Positions 18,075 to 26,387 of a stretch of DNA of 64,000 nucleotides are shown one piece after another. A program made the translations under genes and the position numbers. The DNA is from Blastococcus sp. TF02-09 (GTDB lineage Bacteria > Actinomycetota > Actinomycetes > Mycobacteriales > Geodermatophilaceae). The notes under the pieces were generated by a model, which made no database searches, was not told where the DNA came from, and saw only the letters and a program-made list of their open reading frames with translations. The stretch is taken from positions 1 through 64,000 of the forward strand of contig NZ_QOHH01000007.1 in NCBI RefSeq assembly GCF_003319105.1, written 5' to 3'. Within the stretch, counting starts at the first letter, position 1. Each line of letters begins with the position of its first letter.

Positions 18075-18743
18075 ATGAGAGAGACCACTAACGAGAACCG
18101 CAGCGTCCTGGCGTCCCTCCGGGCCGTCATCCCGATCCGGCCGCTCGAGCCGAGTGAGGCACTACAGGTCGCCGAGCTGCAAGCCGCCCGGTTGCTGGAG
18201 CTCACCAACAACACCGAGGCGCCGCTCGACTGGACGGTCATCGCCGGGCTGCCCCGCCTGCGCATCCGCCGCGAGTCCTTGCCGACCTCTGGCATGAGCT
18301 TCTGGGACGGCCACAACTGGGTCATCGTGCTGAACCGGGACGAGCCACGAACGCGCCAGCGCTTCACCCTGCTGCACGAGTACAAGCACATCGTCGACCA
18401 CGGCGCGACCGACCGGCTGTACGTCGGCACGGGTCGACACCAGGCCTCGGATCAGGCCGAGCAGGCCGCTGACTACTTCGCCGGTTGCGCCCTCATGCCC
18501 AAGCGGCTGGTCAAGCGGGCCTGGGGGCAGGGGCTGCAACAGTCGGCCGCCCTCGCCTGGCGCTTCGGTGTCTCTGAGCGCGCCATTGAGGTCCGGCTGG
18601 CACAACTGGGCCTTGTGGAGCCGCGGCCGCGCTGCACGCCACCGTCCACAGCCCGAGCCGACTTCCGACCCCGACGCGCCTACTATCGCCAGTTCTCCCC
18701 GGGGTGGCTGGGCCAGCCCGCGCACGAAGGGGCCCCCGCATGA
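18075..18743 (+). CDS. ImmA/IrrE-type metallopeptidase
   Basis: The 222-residue protein starts at the ATG at 18075 behind AAAGGAGG. The zinc motif HEYKH (HExxH type, in FTLLHEYKHIVDH) is at about residues 102-106, and a second-shell EQAADYFAGCALMP completes the pattern of the IrrE/ImmA family. It most likely cleaves the XRE repressor encoded immediately upstream and so triggers the element. Its stop overlaps the recombinase start (ATGA), which couples induction to excision. Confidence 0.85.
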   Translation: MRETTNENRSVLASLRAVIPIRPLEPSEALQVAELQAARLLELTNNTEAPLDWTVIAGLPRLRIRRESLPTSGMSFWDGHNWVIVLNRDEPRTRQRFTLLHEYKHIVDHGATDRLYVGTGRHQASDQAEQAADYFAGCALMPKRLVKRAWGQGLQQSAALAWRFGVSERAIEVRLAQLGLVEPRPRCTPPSTARADFRPRRAYYRQFSPGWLGQPAHEGAPA

Positions 18744-20548
18744 ACAGCCGCCGCCTGGACGCGCCGAAACGGGCCGTGCTCTACCTGCGGGTCAGCACGG
18801 TCAGCCAGGTGACCACGGACTACGACCCCGAGGGCATCTCCATCCCGGCCCAGCGCGCGGCCTGCCAGCGCAAGGCCGAGGGGCTGGGCGTCGAGATCGT
18901 CGATGAGTACGTCGAGCCCGGCCGCTCGGGTACGAGCATGAAGAGCCGGCCGGCCTTCCAGGCGATGCTGGAGCGCATCAAGACCCAGCGCGACGTCGAT
19001 GCCGTCATCGTCTACAAGCTCAGCCGGATGAACCGGAACTGGGAGGAAAGCGCCCAGGTCATCATGCAGCTGCGGGCCGCGAAGGCCCAGTTGCTGTCGG
19101 CCACCGAGAACATCGATGAGACCCCGGTCGGGCGGCTGACGCTCGGCATCATGAGCGCCATCAACGAGTTCCGCTCCGCTGAGGACGGCGAGGACATCCG
19201 CTACAAGATGGGCGAGAAGGCCAAGCGCGGCGGCACGATCAACAAGGCGCCCCTTGGTTACCGCAACGTCCGCGAGGACTTCGAGGGCCGCCTGGTGCCC
19301 AGCGTGGCCGTCGACCCGGAGCGCGCCCCGCTGATCCGCCAGGCCTTTGAGCTCTACGCCACCGGCGAGTACAGCCTGGACCGGCTGACGCAGACGATGG
19401 CCGACCTCGGCCTGAGGAGCCGGCCGACGAAGCGCTTCCCGGCCAAGCCGGTCTCGCTGGAGCAGCTGCGCCAGATCCTGGCCAACCCCTACTACACCGG
19501 CGTCCTGGTCTACCAAGGCGCCCTCTACCCCGGTCGGCATGACCCGCTCGTTGACCAGCGGCTCTTTGAGCGGGTCCAGGAAGTCGCCGACCTGCGCTCC
19601 CGGCGGGGCTCCCGCGACCACGTCCACTCGCACTTCCTCAAGGGCATGCTCTTCTGCGGCCGCTGCCAGAAGGCCGGGCGGGAGCATCGGTTGATCCTGA
19701 CCGAGGGCAAGGGGCGCGGCGGGTCCTACTTCTACTTCCTCTGTCGGGGCCGCCAGGAAGGCGTCTGCGACCTGCCGTACCTCCGTGTCGAGGGGGTTGA
19801 GGACGCCGTCGAGCGCGAGTACGCCAACCTGGCCCTGCCGCCGGACTTCGCGGCCAGCGTCGAGGCCCGGGTGGGCGAGACGATGGCCGATGAGCAACGC
19901 TCCACGCGCCAGCTGCGCAGCAACCTCAACGCCGAGTTGGCGCGCCTGAGCAGCGCCGAGGAGCGCCTGATCGACCTGGCTGCCGAGGGCGCCCTGCCCG
20001 TCGCCAAGGTCCGCTCGCGGCTCACCAAGCTGCAGCAGGACAGGGAGCGCATCGGCCACCAGCTGGAGACGGTCGAGCAGGACCTGGCCGAGGGTGCCGA
20101 GGCCCTGACGGCTGCACTGCGGTTGCTCGACAAGCCGCAGCAGCTCTTCCAGACGGCCGGGGACACCACTCGGCGGCTGCTGACCCAGACCTTCTACGAA
20201 CGTCTCTACATCGACGATGACGACATCACCGAGGTCCGCTATCAGGAGCCCTTCGGTGATCTGCAGGAGGCCGGGCGTACCTGGTCAGCCGCGCTGTCCG
20301 GCGGTCGCCGCGGTCGGACGGCGTCCAGACAAGCGAAGAGCCCCGACACCAACGGTGCCGGGGCTCTTCAAGGGGGGTGGGCCGCCTTGCTCGCCTCCGC
20401 GTCGTTGGACGCGGGTTCGAGCAAGGCGGCTCTGGTGGAGGTGGCGGGAATCGAACCCGCGTCCTTCGACGCATCACCAGGGCTTCTCCGAGCGCAGTCT
20501 GCGTTGCCTCTGCTCGACCCCGTCGATCATGCAGACAAGTCGACGTGA
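18740..20548 (+). CDS. large serine recombinase (integrase of the island)
   Basis: The protein (602 residues from the ATG at 18740) has the resolvase catalytic domain (LYLRVSTVSQ with the nucleophile Ser, VYKLSRMNRN), the recombinase domain (APLGYRNV) and the zinc ribbon with two Cys pairs (FCGRCQKAGREHR, then CRGRQEGVCDL), followed by a coiled coil at about 385-460. It integrates and excises the island. After about residue 545 the frame crosses a terminator hairpin and then reads the antisense strand of ssrA (VAGIEPASFDAS) to the stop at 20548. The last 60 or more residues are therefore probably created by the integration junction or not made in the free element. Confidence 0.88.
   Translation: MNSRRLDAPKRAVLYLRVSTVSQVTTDYDPEGISIPAQRAACQRKAEGLGVEIVDEYVEPGRSGTSMKSRPAFQAMLERIKTQRDVDAVIVYKLSRMNRNWEESAQVIMQLRAAKAQLLSATENIDETPVGRLTLGIMSAINEFRSAEDGEDIRYKMGEKAKRGGTINKAPLGYRNVREDFEGRLVPSVAVDPERAPLIRQAFELYATGEYSLDRLTQTMADLGLRSRPTKRFPAKPVSLEQLRQILANPYYTGVLVYQGALYPGRHDPLVDQRLFERVQEVADLRSRRGSRDHVHSHFLKGMLFCGRCQKAGREHRLILTEGKGRGGSYFYFLCRGRQEGVCDLPYLRVEGVEDAVEREYANLALPPDFAASVEARVGETMADEQRSTRQLRSNLNAELARLSSAEERLIDLAAEGALPVAKVRSRLTKLQQDRERIGHQLETVEQDLAEGAEALTAALRLLDKPQQLFQTAGDTTRRLLTQTFYERLYIDDDDITEVRYQEPFGDLQEAGRTWSAALSGGRRGRTASRQAKSPDTNGAGALQGGWAALLASASLDAGSSKAALVEVAGIEPASFDASPGLLRAQSALPLLDPVDHADKST
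20335..20369 (-). terminator. GC-rich terminator hairpin downstream of ssrA
   Basis: GAAGAGCCCCGACAC (20335-20349) pairs with GTGCCGGGGCTCTTC (20355-20369) with one mismatch and a five-base loop. It lies 63 bases beyond the ssrA 3' end on the minus strand and inside the recombinase frame on the plus strand. It probably terminates ssrA. Confidence 0.6.
20381..20430. repeat. 50-base nested hairpin next to the ssrA 3' end
   Basis: The outer 13-base arms GCCGCCTTGCTCG (20381-20393) and CGAGCAAGGCGGC (20418-20430) are perfect. Inner CCGCGTC and GACGCGG arms also pair. The segment GGACGCGGGTTCGA (20407-20420) is an inverted copy of the ssrA T-arm sequence at 20451-20464. It may be part of the attachment site or a second terminator. 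Confidence 0.6.
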
Positions 20549-20808
20549 CGGGCCCAGTCGCTGTGCGATGTCCCGAACGCGCCCGCGACCGGCACGTGCG
20601 GTGAGTCATCTAGCTGATGCCAGGATCCGGGTCGATGACGAACCCGGGCTGACAGACTCGCCTAGCTGCTATCAGGCAGCGAGAGCGAAGTCGCGCTGAT
20701 TGGAATCGGCGCTTATGGGGTTTGCAACGGATCGTTAACGAGATGATCGTTGCCTTCCTCGGCTCGCTTCCCCTGGTCACCCGACCGAAGTCGAGACCAT
20801 TCACCCCC
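20433..20808 (-). ncRNA. ssrA: transfer-messenger RNA (tmRNA)
   Basis: The RNA runs on the minus strand from GGGGGTGA (20808) to CCA (20433), 376 nt. The 5' GGGGGUG pairs with the 3' CACCUCC to form the acceptor stem, and the GGTTCGATTCC T-arm is present. The tag frame at 20710-20672 encodes ADSNQRDFALAA and a TGA stop, very like the mycobacterial tag. It rescues stalled ribosomes with SmpB, encoded about 5 kb away. The 3' end is the insertion site of the island. Confidence 0.95.
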
Positions 20809-20878
20809 TGTGTAGTTGTGCAGACAGCCTAACGGCAGGCACCAGGGACTTGTTCCCCCGGCGCCGCCGCCACGGCCG

Positions 20879-22504
20879 TCAGCCGACGCTGCCCAGCACG
20901 AGGTCCACCATCACCGGCAGCAGGATCACGATCAGCAGCGCGCCCAGGATGTCGAAGGAGATGCCGCTGCGGATCATCTTCGTGATGGGCACGACGCCCG
21001 AGCCGTAGGCGATCGCGTTCTGCGGCGTCGACACCGGCAGCATGAACCCGAATGACGCGGCGAACGTCGCGGCCAGCGCCGGCACGAACGGGTTGATCCC
21101 GGCCGCCATGGCCACCGGGATGATGATCGGCACGACGACGGCGGCCGAGGCGGTGTTGCTGGTCGTCTCGCTGATGATGATCGCCAGGATCACCGCGAAC
21201 ACCGTGATGGCGAAGGTGCTGCTCAGGCCCAGGTTGTCCGCCGAGGCGTTCCCGATGGTCTCGGCCAGCCCGGTGCTGGCCAGCAGCGAGCCGAAGATGA
21301 TGCCGGTGCCGAAGAGCAGGATCGTGCCCCAGTCGATCTTCGCCGCGTCGCTCCAGTTGAGCGTGAACTCGCGGGCCTTCCAGTCGGTGGGCAGCAGGAA
21401 CAGCAGCGAGGCACCGAGGACGGCGATGATGCCCTCGTCCATCCGGTCGCTGATCGTCGTGTACAGGTCCGAGTCGGTGCCCGCGGTGAGCGCGATGACG
21501 CCGGGGAAGATCCAGCAGGCGACGGTCAGGCCGAAGGCGATCAGCGTGTTCTTCTCGGCGCGGGAGAACTTCCCGAGACCGGCGCGCTCGGCCTGCACGT
21601 ACTCGTTGACGCCCTCGATCCGGCGGATCTCCGGCCGGTTGAGGAGCAGCAGGACGGCGACCAGCGCGACGAACATCAGCGCGCAGATGGGCAGCGCCAT
21701 GAGCATCCAGTCGAGGAAGCCGATCCGCTCCCCGGTCGCCTCCTCGATCAGCCCGCGGCCGATGAGGTTCGGCGGGGTGCCCACCGGGGTGATCAGCCCG
21801 CCGACGCTCGCGCCGTAGGCCAGCATCAGCATCAGCGCCGCACCCACCCGCAGCCGCAGCGGGTCGAAGTCGGGCTTCACCAGCTCCTTGTCCTGCAGGA
21901 GCTTCGCGATCACCGAGAGGATCCCCAGCGCCGTCGGCAGCAGCATGGCCACGGTCGCGGTGTTGGACACGAACGCCGACAGCAGGCAGGTGATCGCGCC
22001 GAAGGCGATGACCACCCGGTAGGTCGACGTGCCGACCCACTTCAGCGACAGCACGAACATCGCGAACCGCCGCGCCAGGCCGTGCTTGAGCATGGCCATC
22101 GCGAGGATGAAGGCCCCGATGAAGGTGAACACCGTCGTCGAGCCGAACGGCGCCAGCGCGTCGTCGGCCGGGACGACGCCCATGGTCACGATCGCGCCGA
22201 TGCCGATGAGCCCGCCGATCGGGATCGGCACCGGCTCGGTGATCCACAGGACGATGACGCCCAGCAGGATCGCCGCGAGCAGGTGCTGGTCGCGCGGCAG
22301 GTCGAACGGGATGAGCGCGAAGACGATGGTGACGGCCGGCGCCAGGAACAGCCCGACGGTGCGCCGCCCCTTCTCGAACCGCTCCTCGGCGGGGCTGAGC
22401 TGCTGCTCCCCGAGGCTGCGGTAGGTCGCGCTGCCGCGGAACGCGGCGTCGACGTCGGTGCGCGTGCCCTGCTGCTGCTCCTGCTGCCGCTCCGTCGCGG
22501 TCAT
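20879..22504 (-). CDS. DASS/SLC13-family anion:sodium symporter
   Basis: The 541-residue membrane protein, starting at the ATG at 22504 (MTATERQQEQQQ), has about 11-13 hydrophobic segments. It contains the two SNT signatures of the family: SNTATVAMLLPTA in the first half and SETTSNTASAAVVVP in the second. It also contains PVPIPIGGLIGIG and TPPNLIGRG. Family members import dicarboxylates, citrate or sulfate with sodium. The substrate cannot be told here. A first ATG at 22564 precedes a poorly coding stretch, so 22504 with GGGAGG upstream is preferred. Confidence 0.85.
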   Translation of the reverse strand: MTATERQQEQQQGTRTDVDAAFRGSATYRSLGEQQLSPAEERFEKGRRTVGLFLAPAVTIVFALIPFDLPRDQHLLAAILLGVIVLWITEPVPIPIGGLIGIGAIVTMGVVPADDALAPFGSTTVFTFIGAFILAMAMLKHGLARRFAMFVLSLKWVGTSTYRVVIAFGAITCLLSAFVSNTATVAMLLPTALGILSVIAKLLQDKELVKPDFDPLRLRVGAALMLMLAYGASVGGLITPVGTPPNLIGRGLIEEATGERIGFLDWMLMALPICALMFVALVAVLLLLNRPEIRRIEGVNEYVQAERAGLGKFSRAEKNTLIAFGLTVACWIFPGVIALTAGTDSDLYTTISDRMDEGIIAVLGASLLFLLPTDWKAREFTLNWSDAAKIDWGTILLFGTGIIFGSLLASTGLAETIGNASADNLGLSSTFAITVFAVILAIIISETTSNTASAAVVVPIIIPVAMAAGINPFVPALAATFAASFGFMLPVSTPQNAIAYGSGVVPITKMIRSGISFDILGALLIVILLPVMVDLVLGSVG

Positions 22505-22603
22505 CTCGCCTCCCGGGCCTGGGGAACGATCCGACCCTAGAAGGACCCTCTTGTCCCCCACCACTGGCGAGCTCGCGGCGGGCCCTGCAGGAGGGTCGGG
22601 CGA

Positions 22604-23482
22604 TCAGCCCCTGGCCAGGCCCGACGTGGCCAGGGCACCGTTGGCGACCAGGGTCCGCGAGAGCTCCTTGGCGATCTCGATGACCCGTGCGGTGCGCTCG
22701 GGCCCGAGGAGCAGCCAGGGATCCGCGGAGAGCGCGTCGGTGTGCACCTCGAGGCGGGCGCGCAGCTCGGCGCCCTCCTCGGTGAGCCCGGCGTCGTCCA
22801 TCAGCCCGCGGTCGGCCAGCGCCTGCACGGCGTCGGCCCACTCCTGCTCGCTCCACCCGCGGGTCGCCTTCGCCGCCTCCGGCGTGAAGCCGCGGCCCAG
22901 GGCGGTGTGGGTGACCAGCGCCTCGATGCCCGACAGGCCGGAGTGCAGCAGCGCCGCGACGTGCCCGTCCCCGCGGTGCTCGCGCAACAGCGTGGCCGCG
23001 TGCCAGAGGACCAGCAGCGGCTCCTCGGGCCAGGGCAGGTCGGCGTGCCCGGCGTAGAGGGCGCGCCCCTCCGGCGTCAGCACCGTGGTGGCCTCGCGCA
23101 GCAGCTCCCCCAGCTCGGCGACCTCGTCGGAGGACGCCGAGTCGCCGAGCAGCCGGGTCAGCGAGGCGCGGGCGGCGTCGAACCGGGCGGCCAGCACCCG
23201 CTCCGGCGAGGCCAGGGTCCAGGCCTCGGGGATGGTGCGCGCGACCAGCGTCGGCGAGAAGTTGTAGAACGTCGCGATCACGGTGCCGGCGCCCACCGGA
23301 CCCATGGCCGCGGACCGGCCGGCGAAGTAGCACATCCGACCGGGGCGCAGGCCCGCCGCGGTCAGGTGCTCCTCGGTCTCGGGCGCGAAGTACACGTGGG
23401 AGTGCAGGAGCTCGACGGCGCGGTGGGCCCGCGCGATCTGCTTCGGGTCGAGGGCGGCAGAGGACTGACCGGTGGGGACCAT
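22604..23482 (-). CDS. SCO6745-family protein
   Basis: The 292-residue soluble protein starts MVPTGQSSAALDPKQIARAH (ATG at 23482). RAVELLHSHVYFAPETEEHL, then MCYFAGRSAAMGPVGAGTV and FYNFSPTLV match the SCO6745-type family, a common actinobacterial helical protein with winged-helix-like C-terminus (GWSEQEWADAVQALADRGLM). Function is unknown. It lies 40 bases upstream of nothing co-directional except a VOC gene after 23524, so it is probably transcribed with the 23901-25755 genes. Confidence 0.75.
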   Translation of the reverse strand: MVPTGQSSAALDPKQIARAHRAVELLHSHVYFAPETEEHLTAAGLRPGRMCYFAGRSAAMGPVGAGTVIATFYNFSPTLVARTIPEAWTLASPERVLAARFDAARASLTRLLGDSASSDEVAELGELLREATTVLTPEGRALYAGHADLPWPEEPLLVLWHAATLLREHRGDGHVAALLHSGLSGIEALVTHTALGRGFTPEAAKATRGWSEQEWADAVQALADRGLMDDAGLTEEGAELRARLEVHTDALSADPWLLLGPERTARVIEIAKELSRTLVANGALATSGLARG

Positions 23483-23523
23483 GCGCCGCACCCTAGCCAT
23501 GCGCCCCTGTCGGACGCCCGCCG

Positions 23524-23901
23524 TCAGCGGCGCACGAACAGGCAGAACGGGTGTCCGGCGGGGTCGCGTAAGACCCGCACGAACTCCTCGTCGTCCTCGT
23601 GCCCGCCGATCTGCTGCGCGCCGGCCTCCTCGGCGAGCGCGCAGGCGGCGTCGAGGTCGTCGACGAGCAGGTCCAGGTGCTGCTGCATCTGCTGGGTGCC
23701 CGGCTCCGGCGGCCAGACCGGCGGGACGTGGTCGCGCTCCAGCTGGAAGGACAGGCCGGTGCTGCCGTCGGCCGGCCGCAGCGTCGCCCACTGGTCGGTG
23801 TCGTCGCGCAGCGGCCAGCCCAGCAGCCGCTGGTAGAAGCGCGCCAGCCCGCGGGGGTCCGGCGTCCCGAGGACGCTCGCGACCAGGGTGACGTTCGGCA
23901 T
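23524..23901 (-). CDS. VOC-family (glyoxalase/dioxygenase-fold) protein
   Basis: The 125-residue protein starts at the ATG at 23901 (MPNVTLVASVLGTPDPRGLA). It has the VOC pattern: LARFYQRLLGWPLR at the N-terminus, HLDLLVDDLDAAC in the middle and RDPAGHPFCLFVRR at the C-terminus. His, Glu-like and metal-site residues cannot be fixed by eye. The substrate is unknown. Its ATG overlaps the amidohydrolase stop (TGATG), so the two are coupled. Confidence 0.85.
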   Translation of the reverse strand: MPNVTLVASVLGTPDPRGLARFYQRLLGWPLRDDTDQWATLRPADGSTGLSFQLERDHVPPVWPPEPGTQQMQQHLDLLVDDLDAACALAEEAGAQQIGGHEDDEEFVRVLRDPAGHPFCLFVRR

Positions 23902-24797
23902 CAGGTCTCCAGTTCGAACAGTCGGGCGCCATTGCCCCAGAGGACGGCGCGCAGCCACTCCTCCCCCAGTCCGAGCCGGTGCAGGGCCTCGAGCTGGTGG
24001 GCGTAGGCGTAGGGGATCGACGGGAAGTCGCTGCCGAGGAGCACCTTGTCCCGCAGGTCCGACAGTCTCGGCAGCTCGGCGCGGTCGAAGGCGTTGGAGC
24101 CACGCTCGGTGAAGTCGGTGGCGAACATCGTCGTGTCCAGGTGCACGCGCTCGTACCGCTCAGCCAGGTCGAGGAAATCGCGGTACTCGGGCATGCCGAG
24201 GTGGGCGATGACCAGCTGCAGCCGGGGGAAGCGCTGGAGCAGCCCTGCCATCGGCTCGGGCCCGGTGTGCTCGCCGGCCAGGGGGCCCGACCCGCAGTGG
24301 ATGACCACCGGGGTGCCGGTCTCCTGCAGCCGCGCCCACACGTCGTCGAGCAGCCGGTCCCGCGGGTCGAACGCCCCCACCTGCACGTGCACCTTGAACA
24401 CCCGGGCACCCCGGTCGAGGGCATCGGCGACGTAGCCGGCGGCGTCCGGCTCGGGGTAGAAGGTGGCCGACTGCAGCACCTGCGGCCGGCCCTGCGCGAA
24501 CTCGTGCGACCACTCGTTCAGCCACGCGGCCATCCCCGGCTTGTGCGGGTAGGGCAGCGTCGAGAAGGCCCGCACACCGAGCTGCTCCAGCACGGCGAGC
24601 CGTTCCTCGACCGGCAGCCGGTAGGTGATCGGCCAGGCGGCGGTGCCGTAGTGGTCCCGCGCCCGGCCGAAGTAGTCCCACACCTTGGCCTGCACCCGCT
24701 CCGGCAGGAAGTGCACGTGCACGTCGACCAGCCCGGGCAGCCCGAGCTCCCGCCAGTAGCGCGGGACGTCGGCGTCGTCGACCGGAGCTGCGATCAC
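23901..24797 (-). CDS. amidohydrolase-family metal-dependent hydrolase
   Basis: The 298-residue protein begins at the GTG at 24797 (VIAAPVDDADVPRYWRELG). It has VDVHVHFLP (metal-site HxH), PVVIHCGSGP, LVIAHLGMPEYRDF and LLGSDFPSIP with the final catalytic Asp, the pattern of the amidohydrolase_2 family (ACMSD-like decarboxylases and hydrolases). The substrate is unknown. A longer frame to 25094 lies over the oxidoreductase gene and is not coding. It is coupled to the VOC gene. Confidence 0.85.
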   Translation of the reverse strand: MIAAPVDDADVPRYWRELGLPGLVDVHVHFLPERVQAKVWDYFGRARDHYGTAAWPITYRLPVEERLAVLEQLGVRAFSTLPYPHKPGMAAWLNEWSHEFAQGRPQVLQSATFYPEPDAAGYVADALDRGARVFKVHVQVGAFDPRDRLLDDVWARLQETGTPVVIHCGSGPLAGEHTGPEPMAGLLQRFPRLQLVIAHLGMPEYRDFLDLAERYERVHLDTTMFATDFTERGSNAFDRAELPRLSDLRDKVLLGSDFPSIPYAYAHQLEALHRLGLGEEWLRAVLWGNGARLFELET

Positions 24798-24834
24798 GGC
24801 TGCGACCCTAGGGCGCCGGTCGGGGGCGGTCCGG

Positions 24835-25755
24835 TCAGAGGGTGACGACGACCTTGCCGCGCACGTGCCCCTGGGCGACGAGCCGGTGGGCGGCGACGAG
24901 GTCCTCGAGCGGGAACGCCTTGGCGATCGGCACCCGCAGCTGGCCGGCGTCGGCCATCCGGCCGAGCTCCTCCAGGTCGTGCTGCTCGGGGCGCACGAAG
25001 ACGTAGCGCCCGCCCATGTCATTGGCCGAGGGGTCCACCACCGACGCGATGCGGGCGACGTCGCGCACCTGCTTCGGGGCGTCCGCGAGGGCATCGCCGC
25101 CGACCAGGTCGAGCACCGCGTCGACGGGCTCGGACAGCTGCCCGCTGATCGGTCCGGCCGAGTAGTCGAGCACCTCCGCGGCGCCGGCGTCCCGCAGGAA
25201 GCCGTGGTTGCGCGGGCTCGCCGTCCCGATCACGTGCGCGCCCAGGGCGACGGCGATCTGCACCGCGTTGAACCCGACGCCGCCCGCCGCGCGGTGGACC
25301 AGCACCCGGTCGCCCTCGCCGACGTCGAGCACCTCGGTCAGCGCCTGGTAGGCGGTCAGCCCGGCGAGCGGGAGCGCCCCGGCCTCGGCGAAGGAGAGCG
25401 ACGCCGGCTTGTGCGCCAGGCAGCGCTGCGGCGCGGGCACCAGCTCGGCCGCCGTCCCCCACTGGACGTCGTCCCGGCGGACGTAGCCGAACACCTCGTC
25501 ACCGGGTGCGAACGCGACCACCGCCGGGCCCACCGCCTCGACGACACCGGCGACGTCCCAGCCGGGGATGATCGGGAAGTGGTGCGGGAAGAAGCTCGCC
25601 AGCCCGCCGGCGCGGATGCCCATGTCCACGGGGTTGACGCCCGCGGCCCGCACGCGCACCAGCACGGTGTCCGGCCCGACGGGCGGATCGGCCAGGTCGT
25701 CGCGCAGCGTCAGGACGTCGTCGTCCCCGAACCGGTCGTAGGCCATTCCTCGCAT
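24835..25755 (-). CDS. NADP-dependent zinc-free alcohol dehydrogenase/quinone oxidoreductase
   Basis: The 306-residue medium-chain dehydrogenase starts at the ATG at 25755 (MRGMAYDRFGDDDVLTL). The GroES-like part has VRVRAAGVNPVDMGIR and PGWDVAGVVEAVGPAV. The Rossmann part has DRVLVHRAAGGVGFNAVQI. No zinc-binding Cys cluster is present, as in the quinone oxidoreductase (QOR) group. The substrate is unknown. Confidence 0.88.
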   Translation of the reverse strand: MRGMAYDRFGDDDVLTLRDDLADPPVGPDTVLVRVRAAGVNPVDMGIRAGGLASFFPHHFPIIPGWDVAGVVEAVGPAVVAFAPGDEVFGYVRRDDVQWGTAAELVPAPQRCLAHKPASLSFAEAGALPLAGLTAYQALTEVLDVGEGDRVLVHRAAGGVGFNAVQIAVALGAHVIGTASPRNHGFLRDAGAAEVLDYSAGPISGQLSEPVDAVLDLVGGDALADAPKQVRDVARIASVVDPSANDMGGRYVFVRPEQHDLEELGRMADAGQLRVPIAKAFPLEDLVAAHRLVAQGHVRGKVVVTL

Positions 25756-25815
25756 GCCGCCCACCGTAGGCGGGTGCGTGGGGCGCGGCGCAGGACGGCT
25801 ACCGCGGGAACCCAC

Positions 25816-25843
25816 CCGGTACCGCGTTGCACGGCGGTACCGG
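25816..25843 (-). terminator. hairpin downstream of smpB
   Basis: CCGGTACCGC (25816-25825) pairs with GCGGTACCGG (25834-25843) across eight bases, 21 bases after the smpB stop. There is no clear U-run, so its strength as a terminator is uncertain. Confidence 0.4.
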
Positions 25844-25863
25844 CATCGCTCCGGCGGTAGCGG

Positions 25864-26340
25864 TCAGCGGCGGCCCTTCACGTACCGGCCGAACGCCTTC
25901 TGGATCTCCCGCCGGGAGTCGCGCTCGGCCATGTCGTGCCGCTTGTCGTAGGACTTTTTGCCCTTGGCCAGGGCGAGGGTGGCCTTGACCTTGCCGTCCT
26001 TGAAGTACAGGTCCAGCGGGACGAGCGTCAGCCCGCCCTCCTTGATCTTGCCGATCAGCTTGTCGATCTCGCTGCGGTGCATGAGCACCTTGCGCTTGCG
26101 GCGCGGCGTGTGGTTCGTCCACGTGCCCGCGACGTACTCGGGGATGTGCACGTGCTGCAGCCACACCTCGCCGTCGTCGACCGAGGCGAACCCGTCGACG
26201 AGCGAGGCACGGCCGGCACGGAGGCTCTTCACCTCGGTACCGGTGAGCACCAGGCCCACCTCGTAGGTGTCGAGGATCGAGTAGTCGTGCCGCGCCTTCT
26301 TGTTCTGGGCGATCAGCTTGCGCCCTTGTTCTCGCGGCAT
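25864..26340 (-). CDS. smpB: SsrA-binding protein SmpB
   Basis: The 158-residue protein matches SmpB throughout: [20 protein letters not shown] at the N-terminus, [30 protein letters not shown] and the basic C-terminal tail [13 protein letters not shown]. It binds tmRNA (ssrA, 20433-20808) and brings it to stalled ribosomes. It lies downstream of ftsX, part of the common actinobacterial prfB-ftsE-ftsX-smpB order, here with one extra gene between. Confidence 0.97.
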   Translation of the reverse strand: MPREQGRKLIAQNKKARHDYSILDTYEVGLVLTGTEVKSLRAGRASLVDGFASVDDGEVWLQHVHIPEYVAGTWTNHTPRRKRKVLMHRSEIDKLIGKIKEGGLTLVPLDLYFKDGKVKATLALAKGKKSYDKRHDMAERDSRREIQKAFGRYVKGRR

Positions 26341-26387
26341 GTCGCCAGGTTAACGCCGGGGATGCCGCGCGAACTTCCCGGTGACGA

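Noticed and set aside
20410-20548. Recombinase C-terminus with VAGIEPASFD as a real domain
   Set aside because: It is translation of the antisense tmRNA sequence, a known annotation artefact.
20829-23333. Long minus-strand frame over the DASS transporter
   Set aside because: It is Arg/Ala/Gly-rich shadow translation of the transporter in another frame; the transporter frame has clear family motifs.
22604-24424. 606-residue frame including the SCO6745-like protein
   Set aside because: The upstream part lies over the VOC and amidohydrolase genes; the ATG at 23482 is the sensible start.
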